Below, in pieces: positions 9,518-18,695 of a stretch of DNA of 64,000 nt. The position numbers and the translations under genes were made by a program. This DNA comes from Neorickettsia sennetsu str. Miyayama (lineage in GTDB: Bacteria > Pseudomonadota > Alphaproteobacteria > Rickettsiales > Anaplasmataceae). Below the pieces are notes generated by a model. The model saw only the letters and a program-made list of their open reading frames with translations, made no database searches and was not told the origin of the DNA. Every line of letters starts with the position of its first letter. Position 1 is the stretch's first letter. The DNA is taken from the NCBI RefSeq assembly GCF_000013165.1, contig NC_007798.1:124001-188000 (forward strand). The letters are read 5' to 3'.

Positions 9518-10925
9518 GTTTTATGAGATATTTTTCCTAGCTGTACTTTTGAACTGTTCTTTTGCTGCTGGGGCTGTGCCATCTGAGGGATTTTCTGATG
9601 TTGTCTCAAGGCTTGCTCCTGCGGTTGTGAATATTTCCAGCGAATACAGGTTAAGGATGGATAACCAGGGTCTGTGTGGTAACCCGGCTATTTTGGAAGA
9701 GTTTTCTGAATTTTGTGAGCGCCTTAAGCCGTTTTTTCGCAACAAGAATCCGGGTAAGAAGTATGGGACATCTTTGGGTTCTGGCTTTTTGATTTCCGAT
9801 GATGGGCTTATAGTTACGAATTATCATGTCATTGCGAATGCTGATAAAATCAGGGTCGTTCTGAGTCAGTGTAGTGAAGCGTGCCAACAGTATGAGGCTA
9901 CGGTGATTGGGTATGATAAAAAAACCGACCTTGCTGCGCTAAAAATTTCTGGAGTAAGTGGTCTTCCATATTTGCGTTTTGGTGATTCGTCTAAAATGAG
10001 GCCCGGGGACTGGGTGATAGCAGTTGGTAATCCTTTTGGTTTAGGGGGCTCTGTCAGTGCTGGAATTGTTTCAGCGATCAGTAGAGAGATCGGTCTATCT
10101 CAGAACAGCGATTTTATACAGACGGACGTTGTGCTCAATTCTGGTAATTCTGGAGGACCGCTTTGTAATGCAAAGGGTGAAGTAATTGGTGTAAATACGG
10201 CTGCTGTGTATTCTAATGGTGGAAGTGCAGGGATTGGTTTTGCCGTGCCATCGAATGTTGCGAAGCCAGTGATAGAAGCTCTAGCTAAGGGTAAGCAGAT
10301 TCAGCGTGGATGGATAGGGATTGTCATCCAAGAGATCACAAACGAAACAAAAGACTCACTTGGTGGAGACTTATCCGGTGTTCTGGTGGCGAGTGTTGAA
10401 AAAGATGGACCTGCGTATAAAGCTGGGATGAGGGTTGGAGACGTTATTACAGCTGTGAACGGGGAGAAAATTAGCGGTTCAAGGAGATTAGTAAGGGAAG
10501 TTTCCGGGCGGAGAATAGGTGATACAATAGAACTGTCTGTAGTCAGGGATGCTCTTAAAAATAAGGAGACGGTGTCTTTGAAGGTAAAAATTGAAAAAAC
10601 ACCGCAAAGGTATGCAGACGATGGGGCATCGCAGTTAGAGGTCATAGGATTAGTGGTTTCCAATCTGACTGATACGATTAGAAATTCGTTTGGGCTTGGT
10701 GCTAGCATTGAAGGGGTGGTGGTCTTGGCCGTTGATCCTGACAAAGAGAGTTTTCTCAAAGCTGGGGATATAATTATTGGGGTTGGTACCAACAGGCAGA
10801 TTTCTACTGTCCAGGAGTTTAAACAGCACATAGACGAAGCAAAGAAAAAGGGGCAAAGGTCGCTCCTAATGCTGATAAATCGTGGTAAGCAGACGATCTT
10901 TGCGGCTGTAGGCTTGGATAACTAG
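9498..10925 (+). CDS. degP: periplasmic serine protease, DegP/HtrA family
   Basis: A Do-family protease/chaperone expected in the periplasm. The N-terminus has a Sec signal peptide (about residues 7-25, ending near AAGA). The catalytic triad is visible: His in TNYHVIANA, Asp in KKTDLAALK, Ser in LNSGNSGGPL. Two PDZ domains follow, around residues 255-350 and 375-470 (GWIGIVIQE, then GLGASIEGVVVL). Length of 475 fits. The first ATG at 9498 overlaps hflC by 20 bases; a second ATG at 9504 is equally possible. The order hflK-hflC-degP is common in alphaproteobacteria and links it to membrane protein quality control. Confidence 0.95.
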   Translation: MLMRRNRFYEIFFLAVLLNCSFAAGAVPSEGFSDVVSRLAPAVVNISSEYRLRMDNQGLCGNPAILEEFSEFCERLKPFFRNKNPGKKYGTSLGSGFLISDDGLIVTNYHVIANADKIRVVLSQCSEACQQYEATVIGYDKKTDLAALKISGVSGLPYLRFGDSSKMRPGDWVIAVGNPFGLGGSVSAGIVSAISREIGLSQNSDFIQTDVVLNSGNSGGPLCNAKGEVIGVNTAAVYSNGGSAGIGFAVPSNVAKPVIEALAKGKQIQRGWIGIVIQEITNETKDSLGGDLSGVLVASVEKDGPAYKAGMRVGDVITAVNGEKISGSRRLVREVSGRRIGDTIELSVVRDALKNKETVSLKVKIEKTPQRYADDGASQLEVIGLVVSNLTDTIRNSFGLGASIEGVVVLAVDPDKESFLKAGDIIIGVGTNRQISTVQEFKQHIDEAKKKGQRSLLMLINRGKQTIFAAVGLDN

Positions 10926-10936
10926 TTCTACCTCTA

Positions 10937-13900
10937 ATGCGGCGGCAGACATTCGTACATCTTAGAGTACGAAGCGATTATTCGCTCTTGAGGGCAGTAA
11001 CCAAACCTAGGAGAATTGTTGATCTGGCCCGTGCTGCTGGTATGCCAGCTGTGGCGCTCACTGATATTGATACAATGGCAGGGGCGCTTGAGTTTGCTGA
11101 GTATGCTAAGGCTTCTGGTATTCAGCCGATTATTGGGATTGATCTTTCGATTTCACATAATCGTGTTGATTCACGTGTACTCTTGATTGCAAAAAACGAA
11201 GAGGGCTATCACAACATGATTAAGCTTTCTGGGATAGTTTCCTTGCGGAGAGTTGCGCTGAATGAGGTTTTCACACATAGCAAGGGTCTAATTCTTCTGC
11301 TAGGAGAGTTCTTTATTGATGCTATCAACAGTTACTCGATTGATGCAGAAACTTTGGTATCCGATCTAAAGCAAGTTTTTGGTAAGGACCTTTTTGTCGA
11401 AATACAACGTTTGGGTAATCAATCTGCAGAGGAAAAACTTATTCAACTTGGATATGAGCATAATATTCCTTTTGTTGCTACGAACGATGTTCTTTTTCCA
11501 GATACGGATTTCAGGGAGGCGCATGACGTATTGACTTGCATAGGAAGCCTTACGTATGTCAACGATATAAACCGCGTACATTACTCTCCAGAATCGTATT
11601 TTAAAAGTGCAGAGGAAATGATTGCACTTTTTGCTGATTTGAAGGAGGCGCTGCACAATACTGTCTTGATAGCGCGTCGTTGTAGCTTTATGCCAGAAGT
11701 GAGAAGTCCTATTCTGCCCAAGTTTGAATGCGAAATGGACGAGAGCGATGAGTTGAGGCGTCTAAGTTACATTGGCTTACACAGAAGGATGGGGGCTGAT
11801 GTTCCACAAAATTATTTGGACAGGCTTGAGTACGAGCTTGGTATTATCATTGACATGAATTATGCTGGCTACTTTTTGATAGTGGCTGATTTTATACGTT
11901 GGAGTAAGGCCAACGGCATCGTCGTTGGTCCTGGAAGAGGATCTGGAGTCGGATCAATAGTTGCCTGGTGCCTCGGTATTACCGGTTTAGATCCACTGAA
12001 ATTTGCCCTTTTTTTTGAGAGGTTTTTGAATCCGGTTCGTGTATCGATGCCGGATTTTGATGTGGACTTCTGTCAGGAAAAGCGCCATCTTGTAATAGAG
12101 TACGTGAGAAAAAAATATGGTCACGTTGCTCAAATAATGACTTTTGGTACCCTCCAGCCCAGAGCTGCGTTGCGAGATGTTGGAAGGGTGCTCCAGCTAC
12201 CGTATGGTCGAGTCGATAGGATCTGTAAAATGATTCCTAACAATCCCGCTAATCCGATTTCTCTCCAGGAAGCAATAAATCTTGACAAAGATCTCCAAAG
12301 AGAAAGTGAAGATGATGAATCTATAGCAAAGTTGCTTGATCTTGCTCTTAAGTTGGAAGGAACGCTAAGACATACCTCTACCCATGCTGCTGGAATAGTT
12401 ATTAGTGATACTCCGATAGAGGATTATCTTCCCGTTTACCACGACAAGGAGTCAGATATTCCAGTTACCCAATATTCGATGAAATATGTTGAGAAAGCAG
12501 GATTAATAAAGTTTGATTTTCTTGGTTTGAAAACGTTAACAGTGATCAATCAGGCGTGCTTGTTGGTACGCTTAAAAAATCCCAATTTTGATATAGATTC
12601 TATTCCTCTTGACGATAAGAGAACGTATGACCTTCTTTCAGCAGGAAATGCGATAGGTGTATTCCAGTTGGATAACGCATACATGTGTGAGACGCTAAAA
12701 CGTCTGCACCCGGACTGTTTTGAAGATATAATTGCCCTGATCTCGCTTAATAGGCCTGGTCCTATGGCGAATATTCCGACATATATAGCAAGAAAACATG
12801 GAAAAGAGGCAGTCAAATATCCACATCCGCTACTTGAGTCTTCATTGAAGGAAACTTTTGGTGTTGTCATCTATCAAGAGCAGGTAATGGAAATGGTTAG
12901 GCTTCTTGCTGGGTATACACTAGCCGAAGCAGATATTCTCCGACGTGTTATGGGTAAGAAAATACGCGCGGAAATGTCAGAGCAAGCCGAGAAATTTGTC
13001 GAGGGTGCAAAACGTAACGGAATCGAGACAGAAAGAGCTCAAGAAATTTTCGAGATGATAGAAAAATTTGCTGGCTATGGTTTTAATAAGTCGCATGCTG
13101 CTGCATACGCGCTAATCTCATATCAAACAGCCTTCCTCAAGGCTAATTTTCCAATCGAATTTACCACGGCCGCTCTTAACCTTGAATTGCACCATACAGA
13201 CAAGCTCGCAATCCTAATACAAGATGCAAAAAATTATGGTATCACAATTCTGCCTCCAGATATAAATAAGTCAAAAATTTTATTCTCTATTGAAGATAAT
13301 GCGATAAGGTACTCGCTTGCAGCTTTGAAGAATGTTGGAGAAGCTGCAGCTTCAGCAATACAGAGAAGAAGTCCGTTCGCAACAATTCCAGAACTTCAAA
13401 GGTGCTTGGATGGAAAAATAGTTCATAGAAAGGCTGTTGAAAGTCTCATAAAGTCAGGTGCTACGGATGTACTTTCTCCTGATAGGAGTGGACTTTATTC
13501 TTGTCTGAAGGAATTAGTGGGAAAAGAGGATGATGGTGCACAGATGACATTATTTGATATCTCTGTGAACAAACCGGAAAAGACCGTAAAGCCCTGGAAT
13601 TTTTTTGAAAGGACACAGTGTGAATTTGATGCCTTTGGCTTTTTTCTTTTTGATCACCCTCTCTTTCCATATCGAAAGTTTTTAAAGCTTTCTCCGAATC
13701 AGATTGCTGGTGTGATAACTGAACTAAGGATAAGGTCCAGAGGGGACAGAAAGTTTGCTGTGATGCATGTTTCAACAGTAAACGACATATACACTGTTAT
13801 GTTTTACGAGTCCGACGTTATAGATTCCAGACGTGAACTTTTTGTAGTTGGTGTGAAAGTCGTACTGACTCTCTTAAAGAGTGATAATGGCTATGTATGT

Positions 13901-14170
13901 ACCAATTTAGCTGAATTACACGAATTTATCTTTTCGAATTATAACGGAAGATTTGCAATTCTCGTAAATCGCAAAGAACAGGTCACTGCACTGAAGGATG
14001 TTCTAAGGCGTGGTGGTAAGTATGAGGTTACACTCGTTGTGCGTAACGATTCTCAATACACGAGAATTGTTCTAGGACATGACTTTGATCTTGCAGTTGA
14101 CAAGCTTGCATTAATTGAAGGTGTGGAGATTCTCAAGTACAGGGTATGCTGCAGCGATATGATCAATTAG
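10937..14170 (+). CDS. dnaE: DNA polymerase III alpha subunit
   Basis: This is the replicative polymerase catalytic subunit. The N-terminal PHP domain starts with FVHLRVRSDYSLL. The polymerase core includes GPGRGSGVGSIVAW and the catalytic PDFDVDF aspartates, then the HAAGIVIS and KFDFLGLKTL segments and the QEQVM and KSHAAAYALISYQTAFLKA blocks. A helix-hairpin-helix region and an OB-fold follow. At 1,077 residues it is slightly short of E. coli DnaE (1,160) but complete. In the PHP domain the usual metal histidine pattern is partly changed (HLRVRSDYS), as in many proteobacterial enzymes that rely on DnaQ for proofreading. It starts 11 bases after degP. Confidence 0.97.
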   Translation: MRRQTFVHLRVRSDYSLLRAVTKPRRIVDLARAAGMPAVALTDIDTMAGALEFAEYAKASGIQPIIGIDLSISHNRVDSRVLLIAKNEEGYHNMIKLSGIVSLRRVALNEVFTHSKGLILLLGEFFIDAINSYSIDAETLVSDLKQVFGKDLFVEIQRLGNQSAEEKLIQLGYEHNIPFVATNDVLFPDTDFREAHDVLTCIGSLTYVNDINRVHYSPESYFKSAEEMIALFADLKEALHNTVLIARRCSFMPEVRSPILPKFECEMDESDELRRLSYIGLHRRMGADVPQNYLDRLEYELGIIIDMNYAGYFLIVADFIRWSKANGIVVGPGRGSGVGSIVAWCLGITGLDPLKFALFFERFLNPVRVSMPDFDVDFCQEKRHLVIEYVRKKYGHVAQIMTFGTLQPRAALRDVGRVLQLPYGRVDRICKMIPNNPANPISLQEAINLDKDLQRESEDDESIAKLLDLALKLEGTLRHTSTHAAGIVISDTPIEDYLPVYHDKESDIPVTQYSMKYVEKAGLIKFDFLGLKTLTVINQACLLVRLKNPNFDIDSIPLDDKRTYDLLSAGNAIGVFQLDNAYMCETLKRLHPDCFEDIIALISLNRPGPMANIPTYIARKHGKEAVKYPHPLLESSLKETFGVVIYQEQVMEMVRLLAGYTLAEADILRRVMGKKIRAEMSEQAEKFVEGAKRNGIETERAQEIFEMIEKFAGYGFNKSHAAAYALISYQTAFLKANFPIEFTTAALNLELHHTDKLAILIQDAKNYGITILPPDINKSKILFSIEDNAIRYSLAALKNVGEAAASAIQRRSPFATIPELQRCLDGKIVHRKAVESLIKSGATDVLSPDRSGLYSCLKELVGKEDDGAQMTLFDISVNKPEKTVKPWNFFERTQCEFDAFGFFLFDHPLFPYRKFLKLSPNQIAGVITELRIRSRGDRKFAVMHVSTVNDIYTVMFYESDVIDSRRELFVVGVKVVLTLLKSDNGYVCTNLAELHEFIFSNYNGRFAILVNRKEQVTALKDVLRRGGKYEVTLVVRNDSQYTRIVLGHDFDLAVDKLALIEGVEILKYRVCCSDMIN

Positions 14171-14289
14171 TACGTGAGTGCCGAGCGGATACTGTAAGAT
14201 CGTTTGTTCTAGCTTGTGGTGTATTTAAAATTACTGGTGCTGTGGCAATTTAATACTTCATACAAGTGTGTTACACTCTACGACGTCCT

Positions 14290-14361
14290 TGGGATGTAGC
14301 CAAGCGGTAAGGCAACGGTTTTTGGTATCGTGATGCGCAGGTTCGAATCCTGCCATCCCAG
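14290..14361 (+). tRNA. tRNA-Gln (TTG anticodon)
   Basis: A 72-base tRNA. The acceptor stem TGGGATG pairs with CATCCCA and the discriminator is G. The anticodon stem ACGGT/ATCGT (one G:T pair) encloses TTTTGGT, giving anticodon TTG. The T-arm GCAGG/CCTGC carries TTCGAAT. A weak -10-like TACACT at 14272-14277 precedes it with TTTAAT 17 bases further up. CCA is not encoded. Confidence 0.95.
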
Positions 14362-14385
14362 CTCTTATAGTTTTGTCTTGTGCTT

Positions 14386-15630
14386 CTATTCGTCGGATGG
14401 CTTTTTCCTTCTTAGAAGGACGTAATATGCCCCTTCGCCTCCGTGATGCGGCAGTGCCTCTGATACGAATTTGATCAGACCTTGTATTTCGGCGTTGTTT
14501 TCTAGCCATGATACAAAACTTGTCTTGATAACTGCGTCACCGGTTCTTCCTTTTCCGACAATAACTAGAAGGTGACGAAAACCGTTTACGTAATTTTCTA
14601 AAATGAATTTAATTGTTTTCTGGTAAGCGCTTTCCATAGTTTCACCGTGAAGATCTAGTGTTTTATCTATATTGATCTTTCCGCGTTTGATTTTTCGCAA
14701 AAAATCAGGATCCGCACTTTTAGCGAAATCAAGATTATTTGTGTTCAAGCTACTTGATTTATTGTATATCTCGACTTTGCCTTCTATGTTTTGTGTAATG
14801 TCCCTCGCAGGTTTTCTTAGGTTATGACATGGGTAGGCAAATCTGTCTGAAACCTTTGTGATATCTTGTATAAAACTGTCCCAGTCTGTTGTGCTTTCAC
14901 ACTGCATACTCATGTGAGAATTTTCTGTCGTGCTGATAGAAATCATGCTTATGTTGCAAGTTTTACTATCTTCTTTAGACACGTCAGGATTATCCCGAGT
15001 ACTTTCCTTTCCGTGTGAGTGAGTATACATGTTTATGCCCCGTATACTTCGTACTCCCACCTTCTCTAATAATTTTATGGAATGGTCATGTAAATTGATA
15101 GTACATTTCCAGGAAGGGTATTGTACGAAACTCGTGCTTGTATCACTGCTAGGGAGTCCGTTTTTCGTGTTGTTGTATTTGTCGTGCATGTACGGTCCTA
15201 GGACAGCGTTTATATACCTCATTTCAGCGCCAGACTCTAACATCCTAAGAACCGTATTTTGGACTAATTCATCTGACCTATTGAGATCTACATTTGCGAT
15301 CCCTATAACACGGTTTATATGATCAGAGAGTAGTAAAGGGACAGAATTTGTTGTTTTTATCACGAGAAATAGCTGAGGCTTGTTCGTTACAAGCGCGTTG
15401 CATTTTAGGATGCCAGTACTTGCACTATCTGCGAATATGCACACACTGGATTGCGATTGTTTAGGTAAAACATATGCTTTCCCCTGCAATTCCATATGGG
15501 TAAAATCCCTTAAGTTTGTCAGAGAGTCTCCTTCGAGTGGGACATCACAAAGAAAGGAATGTTCTATTATGTGTGTGTTATGCCTATCGAATGAAGGTAA
15601 AGCTATCCCAAAAGCGGATCTCTTACGCAT
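14386..15630 (-). CDS. fusion of degenerate PgeF/YfiH-like domain with Smr domain
   Basis: A single 414-residue frame joins two families. Residues about 15-205 follow the PgeF/YfiH (multicopper-polyphenol-oxidase-like, COG1496) pattern: NALVTN at 78-83, then SVPLLL, then VLGPYM at 143-148, and a ...KLLEKVGV... helix. The three conserved ligand/catalytic positions are changed: the His of QVH is Gln60, the Cys of ADCVP is Ser96, and the His of HAGWRG is Asn113. Residues about 235-414 look like a complete alphaproteobacterial Smr protein, with the basic KIKRGKINID lead-in, LDLHG at 325-329, VGKG at 40-43 of the domain, and HHGGEGAYYVLLRR at the end. Smr domains bind or nick nucleic acids. The N-terminal half is probably enzymatically dead; its present role is unknown. 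Confidence 0.8.
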   Translation of the reverse strand: MRKRSAFGIALPSFDRHNTHIIEHSFLCDVPLEGDSLTNLRDFTHMELQGKAYVLPKQSQSSVCIFADSASTGILKCNALVTNKPQLFLVIKTTNSVPLLLSDHINRVIGIANVDLNRSDELVQNTVLRMLESGAEMRYINAVLGPYMHDKYNNTKNGLPSSDTSTSFVQYPSWKCTINLHDHSIKLLEKVGVRSIRGINMYTHSHGKESTRDNPDVSKEDSKTCNISMISISTTENSHMSMQCESTTDWDSFIQDITKVSDRFAYPCHNLRKPARDITQNIEGKVEIYNKSSSLNTNNLDFAKSADPDFLRKIKRGKINIDKTLDLHGETMESAYQKTIKFILENYVNGFRHLLVIVGKGRTGDAVIKTSFVSWLENNAEIQGLIKFVSEALPHHGGEGAYYVLLRRKKPSDE

Positions 15631-15708
15631 CTGCTTCGGTTCTGGGAAATACTAGAACACTAACATACTAGTATAATCCCACACAACCCGTGCATGTGAA
15701 TCTTTAGG

Positions 15709-15737
15709 TTCACACTATACAGATAAATTGGTATAAT
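15709..15737 (+). promoter_or_regulatory. dnaN: sigma-70-type promoter of dnaN
   Basis: TTCACA (15709-15714), 17 bases, then a perfect TATAAT (15732-15737), 23 bases before the dnaN ATG. The decamer GTATAATCCC that contains this -10 box also occurs at 15671-15680, 60 bases upstream. Confidence 0.65.
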
Positions 15738-15760
15738 CCCCGCTGTTTCTCTCCGCTAAA

Positions 15761-16879
15761 ATGAAAGAAAACGCATACTCTTCCGTTACTGTGCAGCAAG
15801 ATGCGTTGACAAGAATTCTTGCGAATCTTGTCAGTGTGTCGACAAGGAAAAGCACTATAGCTTATTTGTCGCATGTTAGGGTGCGTTTCACTGGTACCTC
15901 AGTAGAGTTAACCACAACTGATAATGAGCTTTCACTTACGGATTCGTTGCTGGGAATTGAAGGTGTAATTGATGCAGTAATCTCAGTAGATGCGTTCAGA
16001 TTGTATGAGATAGTCAAGCGTCTTCCAACTGATGTTGGAGTTGTTCTCTCTATTGAAAAGAATAATTTAGTTGTTCGTAGCAGAAGAATAGAGTTCTCCT
16101 TACCATACTTAGATGCAAAACATTTTCCATTGATAAGTGAAGAGGAAAAAATTGGGCAAATTAACTTTGCGGTGGATGAAATAAGGAGTCTCTTCAATAA
16201 GGTGCGGTTTGCAACTTCAACTGAATCGACGAGGCAACATCTCAATGGTGTATATTTTGAGTCGGATGGTGAAAAAATAACCGTCGCTGCAACTGATGTA
16301 CACAGGCTTGCAGTGGCCACACTTATGAAAAAAACGGGTCTTAAGTTTTCTTGCATAATTCCAAAGAAGACCGTATTAGAGATGATCAAGCTTTCTTCGG
16401 GCAAAGAAGTTGAACTCTTTCTTCATGGGAGGGAGTATGTCAGTAGGATAAAGATGGTGTTCGGGGGTGTTCGTTTAAATTCGAAGTTGATAGCCGGTAC
16501 ATTCCCAAATTTTGCTGCGGTCATTCCACACAGCTTCAAGTCTTCTCTAACATTTGATAGAAAGGCTTTAGCGACCAGTATAGAAAGAGTTGGCCTTGTT
16601 TCACCCGATCAGAGTCGTGCAATTAGTATTGGCATTAAGGGCAAGCAGCTTTATCTCGATGCTAGCAATTCTGATGCGAGTTTTGGGCGAGAATCATTGG
16701 AATTAAATGAAGACATCGGTGAGGAGATTAGCATCTATTTTAATCATATTTACCTCTTGGATATACTCTTGGCTCTGGATAATAAAGAGGTGACAATGAA
16801 GTTTAACAATGCAACTTCCCAAGTATTATTTCAGGGTGATGAAAGTGCTTTGTATGTTGTTATGCCAATGGCTTTCTAG
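15761..16879 (+). CDS. dnaN: DNA polymerase III beta sliding clamp
   Basis: The ring-shaped processivity clamp that tethers DnaE to DNA. The 372-residue length and three-fold repeated clamp domains are typical. Visible signatures include TDNELSL in domain 1, FATSTESTRQHLNGVYFE and ATDVHRLAV in domain 2, and the C-terminal ending VVMPMAF, which resembles the usual MPMR/L end that lines the protein-binding cleft. It has its own promoter and is separated from dnaA, recF and gyrB, as in many Rickettsiales; recF lies about 29 kb downstream. Confidence 0.97.
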   Translation: MKENAYSSVTVQQDALTRILANLVSVSTRKSTIAYLSHVRVRFTGTSVELTTTDNELSLTDSLLGIEGVIDAVISVDAFRLYEIVKRLPTDVGVVLSIEKNNLVVRSRRIEFSLPYLDAKHFPLISEEEKIGQINFAVDEIRSLFNKVRFATSTESTRQHLNGVYFESDGEKITVAATDVHRLAVATLMKKTGLKFSCIIPKKTVLEMIKLSSGKEVELFLHGREYVSRIKMVFGGVRLNSKLIAGTFPNFAAVIPHSFKSSLTFDRKALATSIERVGLVSPDQSRAISIGIKGKQLYLDASNSDASFGRESLELNEDIGEEISIYFNHIYLLDILLALDNKEVTMKFNNATSQVLFQGDESALYVVMPMAF

Positions 16880-16924
16880 ATCTCTATGATTTTGCACCTC
16901 TCCTTCCTCCTGTGAAGAAGCATG

Positions 16925-16953
16925 TTTACAAAGCTAACCCTAAAGATTAGAAT
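16925..16953 (+). promoter_or_regulatory. sigma-70-type promoter of tRNA-Phe
   Basis: TTTACA (16925-16930), a 17-base spacer and TAGAAT (16948-16953) end 9 bases before the tRNA. Each hexamer has 5 of 6 consensus matches. Confidence 0.65.
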
Positions 16954-16962
16954 TTCTCTGCT

Positions 16963-17035
16963 GGCCCGGTAGCTCAGTTGGTAGAGCAAAGGACTGAAAA
17001 TCCTTGTGTCACTGGTTCGAGTCCGGTTCGGGCCA
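16963..17035 (+). tRNA. tRNA-Phe (GAA anticodon)
   Basis: A 73-base tRNA. The acceptor stem GGCCCGG pairs with TCGGGCC (one G:T) and the discriminator is A. The D-arm AGCTCAGTTGGTAGAGC is canonical. The anticodon stem AAGGA/TCCTT holds CTGAAAA, anticodon GAA. The T-arm has TTCGAGT. CCA is not encoded. Confidence 0.97.
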
Positions 17036-17194
17036 CGCGATGTAAGGCTTGTTAATTTGGGCTCTGTTCACCTCCGTGTTGTGGGTTCCGGCTTCTGTTG
17101 TTCTAAGTTGGGTATCTGGTTCCTTTTTACTTAAGGGTAAGATTCTGCATAAGTTCGCTGAGCAGAAGTCATGAACGCGAGGTATCACTATCTC

Positions 17195-18610
17195 TTAAAT
17201 ATTTGAAAACCCCGCTTCATCGCCAAAGGAGTAAAGTTTCTCCATTTTGGTGACCTCTATTGCTGAATTTTCTAGTTCACTTATTAGACCGCAGATAACT
17301 GTTGTGGCTAGACTCTTATTGGGTTCTGCCAAGAATCTACAACAAAGAGTGTCACTGTAGGGCATGACGGCTGTTTCTTCTGGCCAAATCAAGACGCCTT
17401 TGACGCTTATGCTACCCAGGATTATCACATCGTCTACTTTTATTTTTTCTAAAGCAGCCAAAAGGGCTGCTAAATTTGTACTATCCCAGCTAATAAAGAG
17501 ATCCACACCGATTAGAACTTTTTCCTTCTTACTCTGGTATCGGGGTTTAAGAAGTACACCTTCGACCAGACTGTTACATGAGAAAGCTACCAAACTTTTT
17601 CTGTCGATGTTGTGAATTATGTGTTCTGTAAACTTTTTAGTGCCAACCTTGAGCTTGCTGTGCAAAGGATTAAAAATGTCCGCGGTATGTACACCTGATT
17701 TTAGTGTCTTCAACCATGCAGAATAGACCTTTTGTGCAATTTCCTTCTGTCCTATATAACTGAGCATATACATTGCGGCGTTCAAAAGTCCGGAAGGATT
17801 TGCAATGTCTTGGTCTGCTATGTCAGGTGCAGAACCATGTACAGCCTCGAACATTGCGTATTCTTCGCCTATATTGATACTACCTCCAAGACCCACTGAT
17901 CCTGAAATTTCTGCTGCAATGTCCGAAATAATGTCTCCATATAGGTTAAGCGTGACGATCACATCAAATTTTTCAGGGTTTTTTGCTATTCTTGCTGCCC
18001 CTATATCTATAATGTAGTTTTCACTCTCGATATCTGGATACTCAAGCGCGACCTTCTTAAACAGTTTGTGAAAGATTCCATCAGTCAGTTTCATGATATT
18101 ATCTTTCACCATTACGGTGACTTTTTTTCTGCCGTTTTTGCGTGCGTATTCGAAAGCATATCTACAAATCCGCTCAGATGTACTTTCTGTAATAACCTTA
18201 GTGCAGTTGTATGTATCGAGGGTCTGTCTGTATTCTGTCCCTGAGTAGAGGTCTTCCTCATTTTCTCGGATAATGACGATATCCATTTTAGGGCTTTGCC
18301 ATTCTAAGTGCGATTTGCAGGGTCTAATATTGGCGAACAGTCCTAGCTTCTTTCTGAGCGTTACGTTAAGACTTCTTACACCCCCTCCGCGAGGAGTTGT
18401 TATCGGTGCTTTTAGGAGTACTTTATTTCTCTTGAGGGTTTCCCATCCGGAGTCAGAAATCCCAGAATGCCAGCCTTTTTCATAAATCTTCTGTCCAATT
18501 TCAATTGTATCAATCTGTATTTCTGCACCAGCCTCAAAAATAATTTCGAGCACCGATGTCATTATTTCTGGTCCGACTCCGTCACCGTACGCTACTGTCA
18601 ACTTGGGCAT
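17195..18610 (-). CDS. icd: isocitrate dehydrogenase (long, Thermus/Rickettsia type)
   Basis: This enzyme oxidatively decarboxylates isocitrate to 2-oxoglutarate in the TCA cycle. The N-terminal 330 residues form the isocitrate/isopropylmalate dehydrogenase fold. They contain AYGDGVGPEI at the start, the substrate loop SLNVTLRKKL with ANIRPCKS, RENEEDLYSG, the KDNIMKLTDG block, and the metal/NADP region YGDIISDIAAEISGSVGLGGS and AVHGSAPDIADQDIANPSG. An extra C-terminal domain of about 140 residues is present, as in Thermus and rickettsial enzymes (470-500 residues). Coenzyme specificity is assumed to be NADP from family, not shown directly. Confidence 0.92.
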   Translation of the reverse strand: MPKLTVAYGDGVGPEIMTSVLEIIFEAGAEIQIDTIEIGQKIYEKGWHSGISDSGWETLKRNKVLLKAPITTPRGGGVRSLNVTLRKKLGLFANIRPCKSHLEWQSPKMDIVIIRENEEDLYSGTEYRQTLDTYNCTKVITESTSERICRYAFEYARKNGRKKVTVMVKDNIMKLTDGIFHKLFKKVALEYPDIESENYIIDIGAARIAKNPEKFDVIVTLNLYGDIISDIAAEISGSVGLGGSINIGEEYAMFEAVHGSAPDIADQDIANPSGLLNAAMYMLSYIGQKEIAQKVYSAWLKTLKSGVHTADIFNPLHSKLKVGTKKFTEHIIHNIDRKSLVAFSCNSLVEGVLLKPRYQSKKEKVLIGVDLFISWDSTNLAALLAALEKIKVDDVIILGSISVKGVLIWPEETAVMPYSDTLCCRFLAEPNKSLATTVICGLISELENSAIEVTKMEKLYSFGDEAGFSNI

Positions 18611-18695
18611 ATTAATCTTCTGTATACTGTACTTCTTTCATTTTATAGAAAATTGTCGCTATTATAGTTTAGAGTTGTCCTGTTAGCAAAAGTAG

